Positions 1 to 5,537 of a DNA stretch of 5,537 nt are shown here, one piece after another. Numbering within the stretch: the first letter of the stretch is position 1; each line of letters starts with the position of its first letter. The translations under genes were made by a program, and so were the position numbers. Origin of the DNA: Deltaproteobacteria bacterium (GTDB taxonomy: Bacteria; Desulfobacterota; SM23-61); NCBI GenBank assembly GCA_029857975.1, contig JAOUFX010000260.1:1-5537 (forward strand), in the 5' to 3' direction. The notes beneath the pieces were generated by a model. The model did not search any database. It was not told the origin of the DNA and saw only the letters and a program-made list of their open reading frames with translations.

Positions 1-574
1 ATTTAATCAGGTCAAAGGTGATTCAGCTGCGGCGTTTATGGCCCGCGGTCAGCGCATTTTCGATAAAATCGAGGCTTTTGATAGGCCGGTTATCGCCGCC
101 ATCAATGGATTTGCTCTGGGAGGTGGGAATGAGCTGGCGATGTGCTGTGACATACGCATCGCCGCGGAAAATGCCATCTTCGGACAACCCGAAGTATCTC
201 TGGGTATCATTCCAGGATATGGGGGAACCCAACGCCTGCCCCGCTTGATTGGAGCGGGCAAAGCGAAAGAAATCATTTTTGCCGACGAACGCATCAATGC
301 CCAGGAGGCCCTGCGGATAGGATTGGTCCAAAAGGTCGTTCCCAAAGGCCAAGCAGTAGAGGAGGCCAAGAAACTACTTAAAAAAATAAATAATAAAGGT
401 CCGGTGGCCATTAAAATGGCGAAAAAAGCGATCAACGAAGGCCTGGCCATGTCTTTGCGCGGAGGCCTGGACCTGGAAGCACAATGTCAAAGCGTTTGTT
501 TTACTACTGAGGACAAAGACGAAGGAGCAAAAGCCTTTATCGAAAAAAGACCAGCAAATTTTAAGGGAAAATAG
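1..574 (+). CDS. Enoyl-CoA hydratase (crotonase family), 5'-truncated by the window edge
   Basis: The protein adds water across the 2,3 double bond of an enoyl-CoA (crotonyl-CoA to 3-hydroxybutyryl-CoA) in the cytoplasm. The frame is open from base 2 and gives 190 residues; bacterial crotonases are usually about 260, so roughly 70 N-terminal residues lie outside the window, including the first oxyanion-hole residue. Numbering from the first visible residue, the second oxyanion-hole region is ALGGG (39-43). The two catalytic glutamates are E44 (in GGGNEL) and E64 (in GQPEVSLG), 20 residues apart like E144 and E164 of rat crotonase. The motif PGYGGTQRLPRLIG follows, and the tail FIEKRPANFKGK is the family's usual C-terminus. 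Having both glutamates favours a true hydratase over family members with other reactions. The next gene encodes the next enzyme of the pathway. An ATG at 38 lies inside the conserved fold and is not the start. Confidence 0.93.
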   Translation, partial: FNQVKGDSAAAFMARGQRIFDKIEAFDRPVIAAINGFALGGGNELAMCCDIRIAAENAIFGQPEVSLGIIPGYGGTQRLPRLIGAGKAKEIIFADERINAQEALRIGLVQKVVPKGQAVEEAKKLLKKINNKGPVAIKMAKKAINEGLAMSLRGGLDLEAQCQSVCFTTEDKDEGAKAFIEKRPANFKGK

Positions 575-579
575 AAAAG

Positions 580-659
580 ACCGTGAGGCGTTAGGCGCAA
601 AGCGTAAGGGGTATACGATAATTATCGCTTTCACGCCTAATGCTCTCGCATCTAACGGT
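580..659. repeat. Imperfect palindrome made of degenerate 7-base units between crotonase and hbd
   Basis: This spacer element can fold into one long interrupted stem. Bases 580-584 pair with 655-659, 585-587 with 645-647, 588-597 with 634-643 (one G-U pair), and 599-604 with 626-631, leaving a loop of about 21 bases. The left arm also reads as consecutive 7-mers: CCGTGAG (581), GCGTTAG (588), GCGCAAA (595) and GCGTAAG (602). The right arm carries similar units in inverted orientation. It ends 10 bases before the hbd ribosome binding site. There is no T-run directly after the stem, so it does not look like a simple intrinsic terminator. It may be a dispersed palindromic repeat or an mRNA-processing or stabilising hairpin; that role is inference. 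Confidence 0.6.
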
Positions 660-669
660 TATTCTCGGA

Positions 670-676
670 AAGGAGG
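670..676 (+). promoter_or_regulatory. Ribosome binding site fixing the hbd start
   Basis: AAGGAGG is a near-perfect Shine-Dalgarno sequence that ends 5 bases before the ATG at 682. It decides the start against an upstream in-frame ATG at 640, which lies inside the palindrome's right arm and would add 14 residues ahead of the Rossmann fold that do not resemble the family. Confidence 0.85.
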
Positions 677-681
677 AAAAA

Positions 682-1539
682 ATGGAGATTAAAAAGATAT
701 GTGTGCTGGGCGCAGGATTGATGGGCTCGGGAATCGCCCAAGTAGCAGCCGAAGCGGGTTACGAAGTTACCATGCGGGACATCGAGGACCGTTTCGTCCA
801 GGGAGGATTAAAAACCATTAGGAAAAATTACGAGCGGGCAATCGCCAAGGGAAAGATGACCCAAGAGCAGGTTGAGGGAATCCTTTCCAGGATCAAAGGG
901 ATGGTAGACCTGGCTGTTGCCGTTAAAAGCGCCGATGTGGTCATTGAAGCTATAGTAGAAAATATGGATCTTAAAAAACAAGTATATAAGGAACTGGATC
1001 AACTTTGCGCCAAGGAAGCGATTCTGGCTTCCAATACCTCGGGCCTTTCCATCACAGAAATTGCCTCGGCAACCAAACGTCCCGCGAAAGTTATCGGTAT
1101 GCACTTTTTTAACCCCGTCCCCGTAATGAAGCTGGTGGAGATTATCAAGGGACAATCCACTGCGCAAGAGATCTTTGAAGTGATCAAGACTCTGGCAGAA
1201 AAGATGGGAAAAACCCCCATTACCGTGAATGAAGCCCCGGGTTTCGCGGTTAACCGGATTCTCGTGCCGATGATCAATGAAGCCATCTTCGTGTTACAGG
1301 AAGGGATTGCCTCGGCCGAAGACATTGACAAGGGTATGATGCTGGGGGCCAATCACCCCATCGGGCCCCTGGCGTTAGCGGATTTAGTAGGTTTGGATAC
1401 TTTGTTGATGGTACAGGAGAACCTCTACGAAGAGTTGGGGGATTCCAAATATCGTCCTTGTCCCCTCTTACGGAAGATGGTTCGAGCTGGCCATTTCGGA
1501 CGGAAAACGGGTAAAGGTTTCTACGACTACTCCAAGTGA
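682..1539 (+). CDS. hbd: 3-hydroxybutyryl-CoA dehydrogenase (NAD-dependent 3-hydroxyacyl-CoA dehydrogenase)
   Basis: This cytoplasmic enzyme interconverts 3-hydroxybutyryl-CoA and acetoacetyl-CoA with NAD(P), the step after enoyl-CoA hydratase. The product is 285 residues, the normal size for stand-alone Hbd/PaaH enzymes. The N-terminal Rossmann fold shows GAGLMGSG (10-17), with D33 at the end of the second strand, which suggests NAD preference. The expected catalytic set is present: S120 in SNTS, H141 in [14 protein letters not shown]153, and N191 in [10 protein letters not shown]. All four sit at a constant offset of 17 from the human enzyme residues S137, H158, E170 and N208. The C-terminal helical domain ends in [13 protein letters not shown], typical of the family. 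The start at 682 has a strong ribosome binding site. The stop overlaps the next gene's GTG by 4 bases, implying translational coupling. The direction (butyrate oxidation or butyryl-CoA synthesis) cannot be told from sequence. Confidence 0.95.
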   Translation: MEIKKICVLGAGLMGSGIAQVAAEAGYEVTMRDIEDRFVQGGLKTIRKNYERAIAKGKMTQEQVEGILSRIKGMVDLAVAVKSADVVIEAIVENMDLKKQVYKELDQLCAKEAILASNTSGLSITEIASATKRPAKVIGMHFFNPVPVMKLVEIIKGQSTAQEIFEVIKTLAEKMGKTPITVNEAPGFAVNRILVPMINEAIFVLQEGIASAEDIDKGMMLGANHPIGPLALADLVGLDTLLMVQENLYEELGDSKYRPCPLLRKMVRAGHFGRKTGKGFYDYSK

Positions 1540-1892
1540 ACAACGCGGTGAGCGATGAAGAAAAATTGGCCCAGGAAGCCCTCCTTCGAGTCCGGCGCTG
1601 GTTGGAAAAAAGGAAAACTGCCAGCCGGAAAATTATTAGTCCCAGGCTGGCCGTAAAATTCTGTGGAGGGTGCAACCCTTCTTTTGACCGGGGGGCAGTG
1701 GTTCAGATTCTCCGCCGGGATTTACCGAATATTCGTTGGATGCCATGGGATGAAGAAGCTGATCTGCTGCTCATTATCAACGGCTGTTTCAGCGGTTGCG
1801 CTGCCAGATCGGAGGTGCAGGAAAAGGCCCTTGAAAATTTGATCATCCGCAATCATTCAGTTTCCACCATAAAGAAGAGGGGGGAAAATTGA
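1536..1892 (+). CDS. Small four-cysteine (CGGC-type) protein of unknown function, coupled to hbd
   Basis: The protein has 118 residues and I cannot assign a function. It starts at a GTG inside the hbd stop (shared GTGA), with no Shine-Dalgarno of its own, so re-initiation by ribosomes finishing hbd is likely. A second in-frame GTG at 1548 is the nearest alternative. Residues 1-35 are strongly charged and probably helical. The core begins with [16 protein letters not shown] (37-52), followed by a hydrophobic strand ADLLLIING (75-83) and then CFSGCAAR (84-91). The four cysteines are C43, C46, C84 and C88. A CxxC after a beta strand plus a later NGC-x3-C suggests a small metal, iron-sulfur or redox-active fold. 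I recall similar CGGCNP proteins beside acyl-CoA genes in anaerobes but could not search. No signal peptide or membrane helix is seen. A role with the neighbouring dehydrogenase or mutase is inference from coupling. Confidence 0.75.
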   Translation: MNNAVSDEEKLAQEALLRVRRWLEKRKTASRKIISPRLAVKFCGGCNPSFDRGAVVQILRRDLPNIRWMPWDEEADLLLIINGCFSGCAARSEVQEKALENLIIRNHSVSTIKKRGEN

Positions 1893-1940
1893 GGAAAGCC
1901 GCCCAGGGCTCAGAGCGGATCGTAAAGTTTTTTTTAATTG

Positions 1941-1948
1941 GGAGGTGA
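1941..1948 (+). promoter_or_regulatory. Ribosome binding site fixing the mutase subunit start
   Basis: GGAGGTGA matches the anti-Shine-Dalgarno sequence; its GGAGG core ends 4 bases before the ATG at 1950. A TTG at 1938 is in frame but overlaps this site, and starting there would turn the site into coding sequence, so 1950 is preferred. Confidence 0.85.
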
Positions 1949-1949
1949 A

Positions 1950-2351
1950 ATGGAGCGGAAGGTAAGAATTTTAATTGCTAAACCCGGGCTTGACGGCCAT
2001 GACCGCGGAGCTAAGGTGGTAGCCCGGGCTTTACGGGATGGAGGGTTTGAGGTTGTCTACACCGGCCTCCACCAGACTCCGGAGCAGATTGTCAGTGCTG
2101 CCATCCAGGAGGACGTAGACGGCATAGGGATAAGTGTCCTTTCCGGCGCCCATAGATACCTTTTTCCACGGATTATTGAGCTCCTGAAAGAAAAACGGGC
2201 GGAAGATATCAAAATCTTTGGAGGGGGCATCGTTCCCAATGAAGACATTCCCCAATTGCAGGGACAGGGGGTTCAAGCCATCTTTACGCCTGGAACTTCA
2301 ACCGAAGATATTATTCTCTGGGTTAAACAAAATATCAAACCGAAAGTTTAA
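1950..2351 (+). CDS. B12-binding small subunit of an acyl-CoA mutase (methylmalonyl-CoA mutase type)
   Basis: This 133-residue protein is a free-standing cobalamin-binding domain. It pairs with a separate catalytic subunit to rearrange the carbon skeleton of an acyl-CoA by adenosylcobalamin radical chemistry, for example methylmalonyl-CoA to succinyl-CoA. The diagnostic motif is [17 protein letters not shown] (11-27). H17 in D-x-H-x-x-G is the lower axial ligand to cobalt, S62-V-L64 is the SxL element, and GGG (91-93) contacts the nucleotide tail. The stretch [17 protein letters not shown] (31-47) is close to a family signature. The size matches stand-alone small subunits rather than the roughly 700-residue fused mutases. 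The substrate is not determined by this subunit: methylmalonyl-, isobutyryl-, ethylmalonyl- and 2-hydroxyisobutyryl-CoA mutases share it. Neither the large subunit nor a MeaB-type chaperone is in the window; an upstream position is possible. It lies 57 bases after the CGGC gene on the same strand. Confidence 0.92.
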   Translation: MERKVRILIAKPGLDGHDRGAKVVARALRDGGFEVVYTGLHQTPEQIVSAAIQEDVDGIGISVLSGAHRYLFPRIIELLKEKRAEDIKIFGGGIVPNEDIPQLQGQGVQAIFTPGTSTEDIILWVKQNIKPKV

Positions 2352-2414
2352 AGCGATCACTACCTTTTTACAGATGCTTATAAATTGTGCTTCTTGTAAA
2401 AATCACTTACTCCA

Positions 2415-2520
2415 TCATTCCGGCGAAAGCCGAAATCCAGAATTGCTTGAAAATCCTGGATTTCGGGTCGCGCTTTGCCCTGTGCGCCATGCGGTGCAGG
2501 GCTTCGCTTATCCGGAATGA
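2415..2520. repeat. Palindromic repeat element (REP/MITE-like) upstream of bamD
   Basis: The ends are perfect inverted repeats: TCATTCCGG (2415-2423) and CCGGAATGA (2512-2520). Inside are three further pairings. CGGC-GAAA-GCCG (2421-2432) is a hairpin with a GNRA loop. CCGAAATCCAG (2430-2440) pairs perfectly with CTGGATTTCGG (2456-2466) around a 15-base loop. GCCCTG (2477-2482) pairs with CAGGGC (2497-2502). The ATTCCGGCGAAAGCCG opening resembles a class of dispersed intergenic palindromes common in proteobacterial genomes, which when translated give peptides like SIIPAKAEIQ, exactly as here. That family link is from memory. No transposase is encoded, so this would be a non-autonomous element. 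It sits 12 bases before the bamD ribosome binding site. Confidence 0.75.
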
Positions 2521-2531
2521 CAGTTTCCTCT

Positions 2532-2540
2532 GGAAGGGGA
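2532..2540 (+). promoter_or_regulatory. Ribosome binding site supporting a TTG start for bamD
   Basis: GGAAGGGGA is a moderate purine-rich Shine-Dalgarno ending 5 bases before the TTG at 2546. No in-frame ATG lies between the repeat element and the signal peptide, so this site and the lipoprotein signal that follows decide the start. Confidence 0.65.
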
Positions 2541-2545
2541 AAAAT

Positions 2546-3292
2546 TTGAAAAAAATTATTGGCGTAGGCTTGATATTGATATTAGCGGGATTTTTTTCTG
2601 GATGCGGGTGGTGGGCGAAGAAAGAACCTGAACTGACGCCTAAAGAAAAATATGATACTGCATTAAAATTATTATATAAAAAAAAATATGAACAAGCCAC
2701 AGAAGCATTCCGTAAATTTAAAGAAGAATTTCCTCTTAGCCATTACACTCCCCTGGCTGAATTAAGGATTGCTGACGCACTTTTTTTCGACAAAAATTAT
2801 GCTGAAGCCATCGTTCAATACGAAGATTTTAAAAAACTTCATCCACTGCACTCTGAGGTTCCTTATGCCATCTACCAAATTGGCCTGTCCCATTTTAAGC
2901 AAATAGGAACCCTGGATCGCGACCAGACCGAAACTGAGAGGGCTATCGAACAATTTCGATACTTGGTTGAAAATTTTCCTCAAAGCCCCCACACGTCGGA
3001 AGCCAAAAAGAAAATGCAGTATTGCCAGCTCCAATTAGCCGAACACGAATTTTATATCGGCCATTTCTATTACCGAATGAAAAAGTACAAGGCGGCCTTG
3101 GGAAGGTTTGAGGGAATTTTGCAAAAATACCCTAACTCGGGCCTCGGAAAAAAGATTAAACCTCTGGTCGAAAAATGCCGGGCTGAGATTGCCAAAGAGG
3201 AAGAAAACAGAAAGAAAAAAGAAGCCCAAGAAGAGAAAAAGAAAAAACTCCCCAAAGAAATATCTCCTTTAAGGCAAGGGTCAACATCTTAA
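2546..3292 (+). CDS. bamD: Outer membrane protein assembly factor BamD (TPR lipoprotein)
   Basis: BamD is the lipid-anchored periplasmic partner of BamA in the beta-barrel assembly machinery that inserts outer-membrane proteins. From the TTG the product is 248 residues, against about 245 in E. coli. Residues 1-20 form a lipoprotein signal: MKK, a hydrophobic core, then FFSGC with C20 as the predicted lipidated cysteine. Phe at -3 of the lipobox is less common than Leu. Helical TPR-like repeats follow: TPKEKYDTALKLLYKKKYEQ onward (about 31-64), LAELRIADALFFDKNYAEAI (70-101), PYAIYQIGLSHFKQI (106-145) and the HFYYRMKKYKAALGRFEGIL region (about 163-197). Residues after about 214 form a Lys/Glu-rich tail, probably an exposed helix. 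An earlier in-frame ATG at 2387 only translates the upstream repeat. It meets alaS tail to tail, with interlocking stops. A generic YfiO-like TPR lipoprotein is the alternative, but length and layout fit BamD. Confidence 0.88.
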   Translation: MKKIIGVGLILILAGFFSGCGWWAKKEPELTPKEKYDTALKLLYKKKYEQATEAFRKFKEEFPLSHYTPLAELRIADALFFDKNYAEAIVQYEDFKKLHPLHSEVPYAIYQIGLSHFKQIGTLDRDQTETERAIEQFRYLVENFPQSPHTSEAKKKMQYCQLQLAEHEFYIGHFYYRMKKYKAALGRFEGILQKYPNSGLGKKIKPLVEKCRAEIAKEEENRKKKEAQEEKKKKLPKEISPLRQGSTS

Positions 3293-5537
3293 ATAATTTC
3301 ATAAATTTTTTCCAGGGCTTGATTTAGTCCTTGCACATTTGGCCCGCCAGCTTGAGCCATATCCGCCCGCCCGCCACCTGTGCCCCCTACATATTTTGCC
3401 ACTTCTTTAACCAATTTATGCGCAGGGTATCTTTCTTCGAGATCCTTGGTAACGGCGCAAAGAAGCATGGCCTTCCCATCTCCGTGGGCACCCAGAAGGA
3501 TTACCCCAGACCGAATATGATCTTTAAGCCGATCAGCCATTTCTCGCATGGCCCTGGGATCTTTGACTTCCACCCGAGTGGAAAGGACCTGGATTCCTTT
3601 GACTCTTTGGATTGACAAAGCCAGCTCTTTCGTTTGACCGGCAGACACTTTGTCCTGCAAGGCTTGAAAGGCCTTCTCAATTTCTTTTTGTTCTTTGAGG
3701 AGCCGTCGCACTCTCTCCGCTACTTCCCCTGGCTTAGCTTTGACTGCGGCGGCAATGGCTTGAAGTTCTTTTTCCTCCTGTTTGACTGCTTTCCAGCCCT
3801 CCTCTCCGGTGACTGCTTCGAGCCGTCGCACGCCTGCAGCCACCCCGGTCTCAGAAGTGATTTTAAAAAGTCCAATGTCTCCGGTTCGTTGAGTGTGGGT
3901 ACCCCCACAAAGTTCGGCGCTTACTTTTTCCACCTGGACCATGCGTACAACATCCCCATATTTCTCCCCAAAGAGAGCCATGACACCTTTTTCCAAGGCT
4001 TCCTTGTAGGAAACGAAAGAAACGCCCACTTCCAGATTCTGGCGTATTCGCGAATTAACGATGCTTTCCACGCGGTCAATTTCTTCGTTCGTTAGAGGAG
4101 AAAAATGAGTAAAATCGAAACGCAAACGCGAAGGGGTCACCAAGGATCCCGCCTGCTTCACATGATCCCCCAATATCTGTCTTAAGGCAGCCTGTAAGAG
4201 ATGGGTGGCGGTATGGTTGAGGGCTGTCTTTCTTCTGTTATCCGCGTCGACCTTGAGTTGCAGCGCATCTCCCAACCGCAAGGTTCCTTTTTTAATCACC
4301 CCCCGGTGGACGATCACTTCCGGCAAAGGCCTGGAGCAATGAGTAACTTCCATTAAAGAGTTTTTGGAAGCCAGGGTTCCGCGGTCACCCGCTTGCCCTC
4401 CGGATTCACCATAAAACGGAGTCCGGTCAGTGATGATCTCTACCTCTTCACCTTCCTGGGCGTGCGCAATTTCGTTTTCGCCTTTGAGGATTTTGATAAT
4501 TCTACCCTCAGATTCCAGTTGGTCGTACCCTACGAATTCCGAATGCAAGTTCTGGGCGGCGAGCGCTTTGTAGATCTCTCGCAAGGCTTCTTCTCCAGAG
4601 CCTTTCCAAGATTCACGGGCCCGAGCACGCTGGATTTTCATGGCTGCTTCGAACCCTTGCCGGTCTATACTGAAACCTTCATCGCGGGCCATCTCTTCGG
4701 TCAGGTCCAAGGGAAACCCATAAGTGTCGTAAAGCTTGAAAATTAGCTCGCCCGGAATCAGTCGTTGTTTTCCCTGCTGCAATTTTTGTTTTTCTTCGGC
4801 CCAGAGGCGCAGACCAATGTTCAGGGTTTCGGAAAAGCGCTCTTCTTCATTGGAAATCACCATTTTAACCATCTCCCGGGCATTGATAAGTTCCGGGTAG
4901 GCTTCCCCCATCAGTTCGACCACCTCATTCGTCAAACGGAATAAAAAAGGATCGCTGAGCCCCAATTTCTTTCCGTGGCGCATCGCCCGGCGCATGACCC
5001 GCCGCAGAACATATCCCCTTCCTTCATTGGCAGGAAGAACGCCATCGCTGATTAGGAAAGTTGCGGATCGGCAGTGGTCAGCAATAACCCGAAAGGAGAC
5101 ACTGTCAGCCCCATGGGCAAAATATCTCCGACCGCTCCATTGCTCGATGGCGCTAAGAATTCTTTGGAAAAGGTCGGTGCCGTAATTACTATCCACTCCC
5201 TGAACGACGGCCGTAATCCGCTCCAACCCCATTCCGGTATCGATGCTCGGCTTGGGAAGAGGGGTTATCCGCCCATCCGAGTGGCGTTCAAATTGCATGA
5301 AGACCAGGTTCCAAAGCTCGAGGTAACGGTCGCAATCGCAACCGATGGCGCATTCCGGGCGGCCGCACCCAATTCCTGGACCCTGGTCGATGACAATTTC
5401 CGAGCAGGGTCCGCAAGGTCCTATATCCCCCATTTGCCAAAAATTATCTTTACTGGGGAATGCCCGGATCCTTTCTTCGGGGACGAAGCGGCCCCAAATC
5501 TTTTGGGCTTCATCATCCGGCCCCATGCCTAACGCTT
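3289..5537 (-). CDS. alaS: Alanine--tRNA ligase (AlaRS), 5'-truncated by the window edge
   Basis: This cytoplasmic class II synthetase charges tRNA-Ala and edits mischarged Ser and Gly. The minus-strand frame is open to the right edge; numbering from the Met at 5526, 745 residues plus three upstream codons are visible. Zinc ligands of the editing domain are H438 and H442 (HTATH) and C540 and H544 (CGGTH), a constant offset of 126 from E. coli H564, H568 and C666. About 120 N-terminal residues, including motif 1, are therefore missing. Other landmarks are GDIGPCGPCSEI (33-44), motif 3 GMGLERI (98-104), and the tRNA-recognition stretch ending DGVLPANEGRGYVLRRVMRRAMRHG (161-185). The C-terminal domain holds GGGRADMAQAGG, where Ala replaces the commoner Pro. 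A four-cysteine insert lies at 54-65. The Met at 5526 is internal, not the start. The stop overlaps bamD's by 4 bases. Confidence 0.97.
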   Translation of the reverse strand, partial: ALGMGPDDEAQKIWGRFVPEERIRAFPSKDNFWQMGDIGPCGPCSEIVIDQGPGIGCGRPECAIGCDCDRYLELWNLVFMQFERHSDGRITPLPKPSIDTGMGLERITAVVQGVDSNYGTDLFQRILSAIEQWSGRRYFAHGADSVSFRVIADHCRSATFLISDGVLPANEGRGYVLRRVMRRAMRHGKKLGLSDPFLFRLTNEVVELMGEAYPELINAREMVKMVISNEEERFSETLNIGLRLWAEEKQKLQQGKQRLIPGELIFKLYDTYGFPLDLTEEMARDEGFSIDRQGFEAAMKIQRARARESWKGSGEEALREIYKALAAQNLHSEFVGYDQLESEGRIIKILKGENEIAHAQEGEEVEIITDRTPFYGESGGQAGDRGTLASKNSLMEVTHCSRPLPEVIVHRGVIKKGTLRLGDALQLKVDADNRRKTALNHTATHLLQAALRQILGDHVKQAGSLVTPSRLRFDFTHFSPLTNEEIDRVESIVNSRIRQNLEVGVSFVSYKEALEKGVMALFGEKYGDVVRMVQVEKVSAELCGGTHTQRTGDIGLFKITSETGVAAGVRRLEAVTGEEGWKAVKQEEKELQAIAAAVKAKPGEVAERVRRLLKEQKEIEKAFQALQDKVSAGQTKELALSIQRVKGIQVLSTRVEVKDPRAMREMADRLKDHIRSGVILLGAHGDGKAMLLCAVTKDLEERYPAHKLVKEVAKYVGGTGGGRADMAQAGGPNVQGLNQALEKIYEII

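Noticed and set aside
49..450. A 133-codon minus-strand frame with hydrophobic stretches opposite the crotonase gene.
   Set aside because: It is the antisense shadow of conserved crotonase motifs; no independent start signal or recognisable product.
1899..1935. Possible intrinsic terminator between the CGGC gene and the mutase subunit: a short CCGC/GCGG stem followed by eight T (1928-1935).
   Set aside because: The stem is only 4 pairs with a 12-base loop, and about 9 bases separate it from the T-run. It also sits just before a strong ribosome binding site in what looks like one operon.
2352..2414. Search for a bamD promoter, for example the TTATAAAT stretch around 2379-2386.
   Set aside because: No matching -35 hexamer at suitable spacing was found, so a promoter cannot be supported.
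2218..2520. A 100-codon plus-strand frame running from the mutase gene into the repeat element.
   Set aside because: It overlaps the mutase subunit in another frame and then translates the palindromic repeat; there is no ribosome binding site and no family resemblance.
3295..3311. A small AATTT-CAT-AAATT hairpin followed by T residues just after bamD.
   Set aside because: It has five A-T pairs only, lies within the alaS coding sequence, and is too weak to call a terminator.
3634..4095. A 153-codon plus-strand frame opposite alaS, and a similar one at 5074-5532.
   Set aside because: Both are antisense to strongly conserved AlaRS domains (editing and catalytic regions) and their translations look like shadow sequence.
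5524..5526. Taking the ATG at 5526 (minus strand) as the alaS start.
   Set aside because: The frame stays open to the window edge and alignment by the zinc ligands places this Met around residue 127 of a full-length AlaRS.
1..5537. CRISPR array, tRNA or rRNA gene, insertion sequence, riboswitch.
   Set aside because: No regularly spaced direct repeats, no tRNA-like cloverleaf, no transposase, and no cobalamin riboswitch was recognised near the B12-related gene.

Overview
The window looks like a chromosomal segment from a Gram-negative, probably anaerobic bacterium. A BamD-type outer-membrane assembly lipoprotein indicates a diderm. A cobalamin-dependent acyl-CoA mutase subunit encoded together with crotonase and 3-hydroxybutyryl-CoA dehydrogenase, next to a small CGGC cysteine protein, is the sort of set I associate with acid-degrading Deltaproteobacteria (Desulfobacterota, including syntrophs and sulfate reducers). 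That placement is inference from gene content and roughly balanced base composition; no rRNA or other decisive marker is present.

Left half, plus strand (1-2351): an acyl-CoA metabolism operon. It begins inside an enoyl-CoA hydratase gene (5' end outside the window). A 107-base spacer follows, holding a long imperfect palindrome built from degenerate 7-base units. Next come an NAD-dependent 3-hydroxyacyl-CoA dehydrogenase (start at 682), a 118-residue protein with four cysteines whose GTG start overlaps the dehydrogenase stop (1536-1892), and a stand-alone B12-binding mutase subunit (1950-2351). The hydratase and dehydrogenase catalyse consecutive beta-oxidation steps (crotonyl-CoA to 3-hydroxybutyryl-CoA to acetoacetyl-CoA). 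The mutase subunit suggests that the same operon also handles a branched or methylmalonyl-type acyl-CoA through a carbon-skeleton rearrangement; its catalytic partner subunit is not in the window.

Middle (2352-2545): a non-coding gap dominated by a palindromic repeat element (2415-2520) ending just before the ribosome binding site of the next gene. An open reading frame runs through the element and gives the downstream gene a false N-terminal extension. The real bamD start is a TTG at 2546, which yields a lipoprotein signal peptide.

Right half: bamD on the plus strand (2546-3292) converges with alaS on the minus strand (3289 to beyond 5537). Their stop codons interlock in one TTAA, so there is no space between the genes. 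alaS lacks only about its first 120 codons, which lie past the right edge; the visible part carries motif 3, the tRNA-recognition region, the editing domain with its zinc ligands, and the C-terminal domain.

No tRNA, rRNA, CRISPR, insertion sequence or riboswitch was found. I see no clearly novel system. The observations most worth a second look are the heptad palindrome, the coupled four-cysteine protein, the unassigned mutase substrate, and the repeat element in front of bamD.
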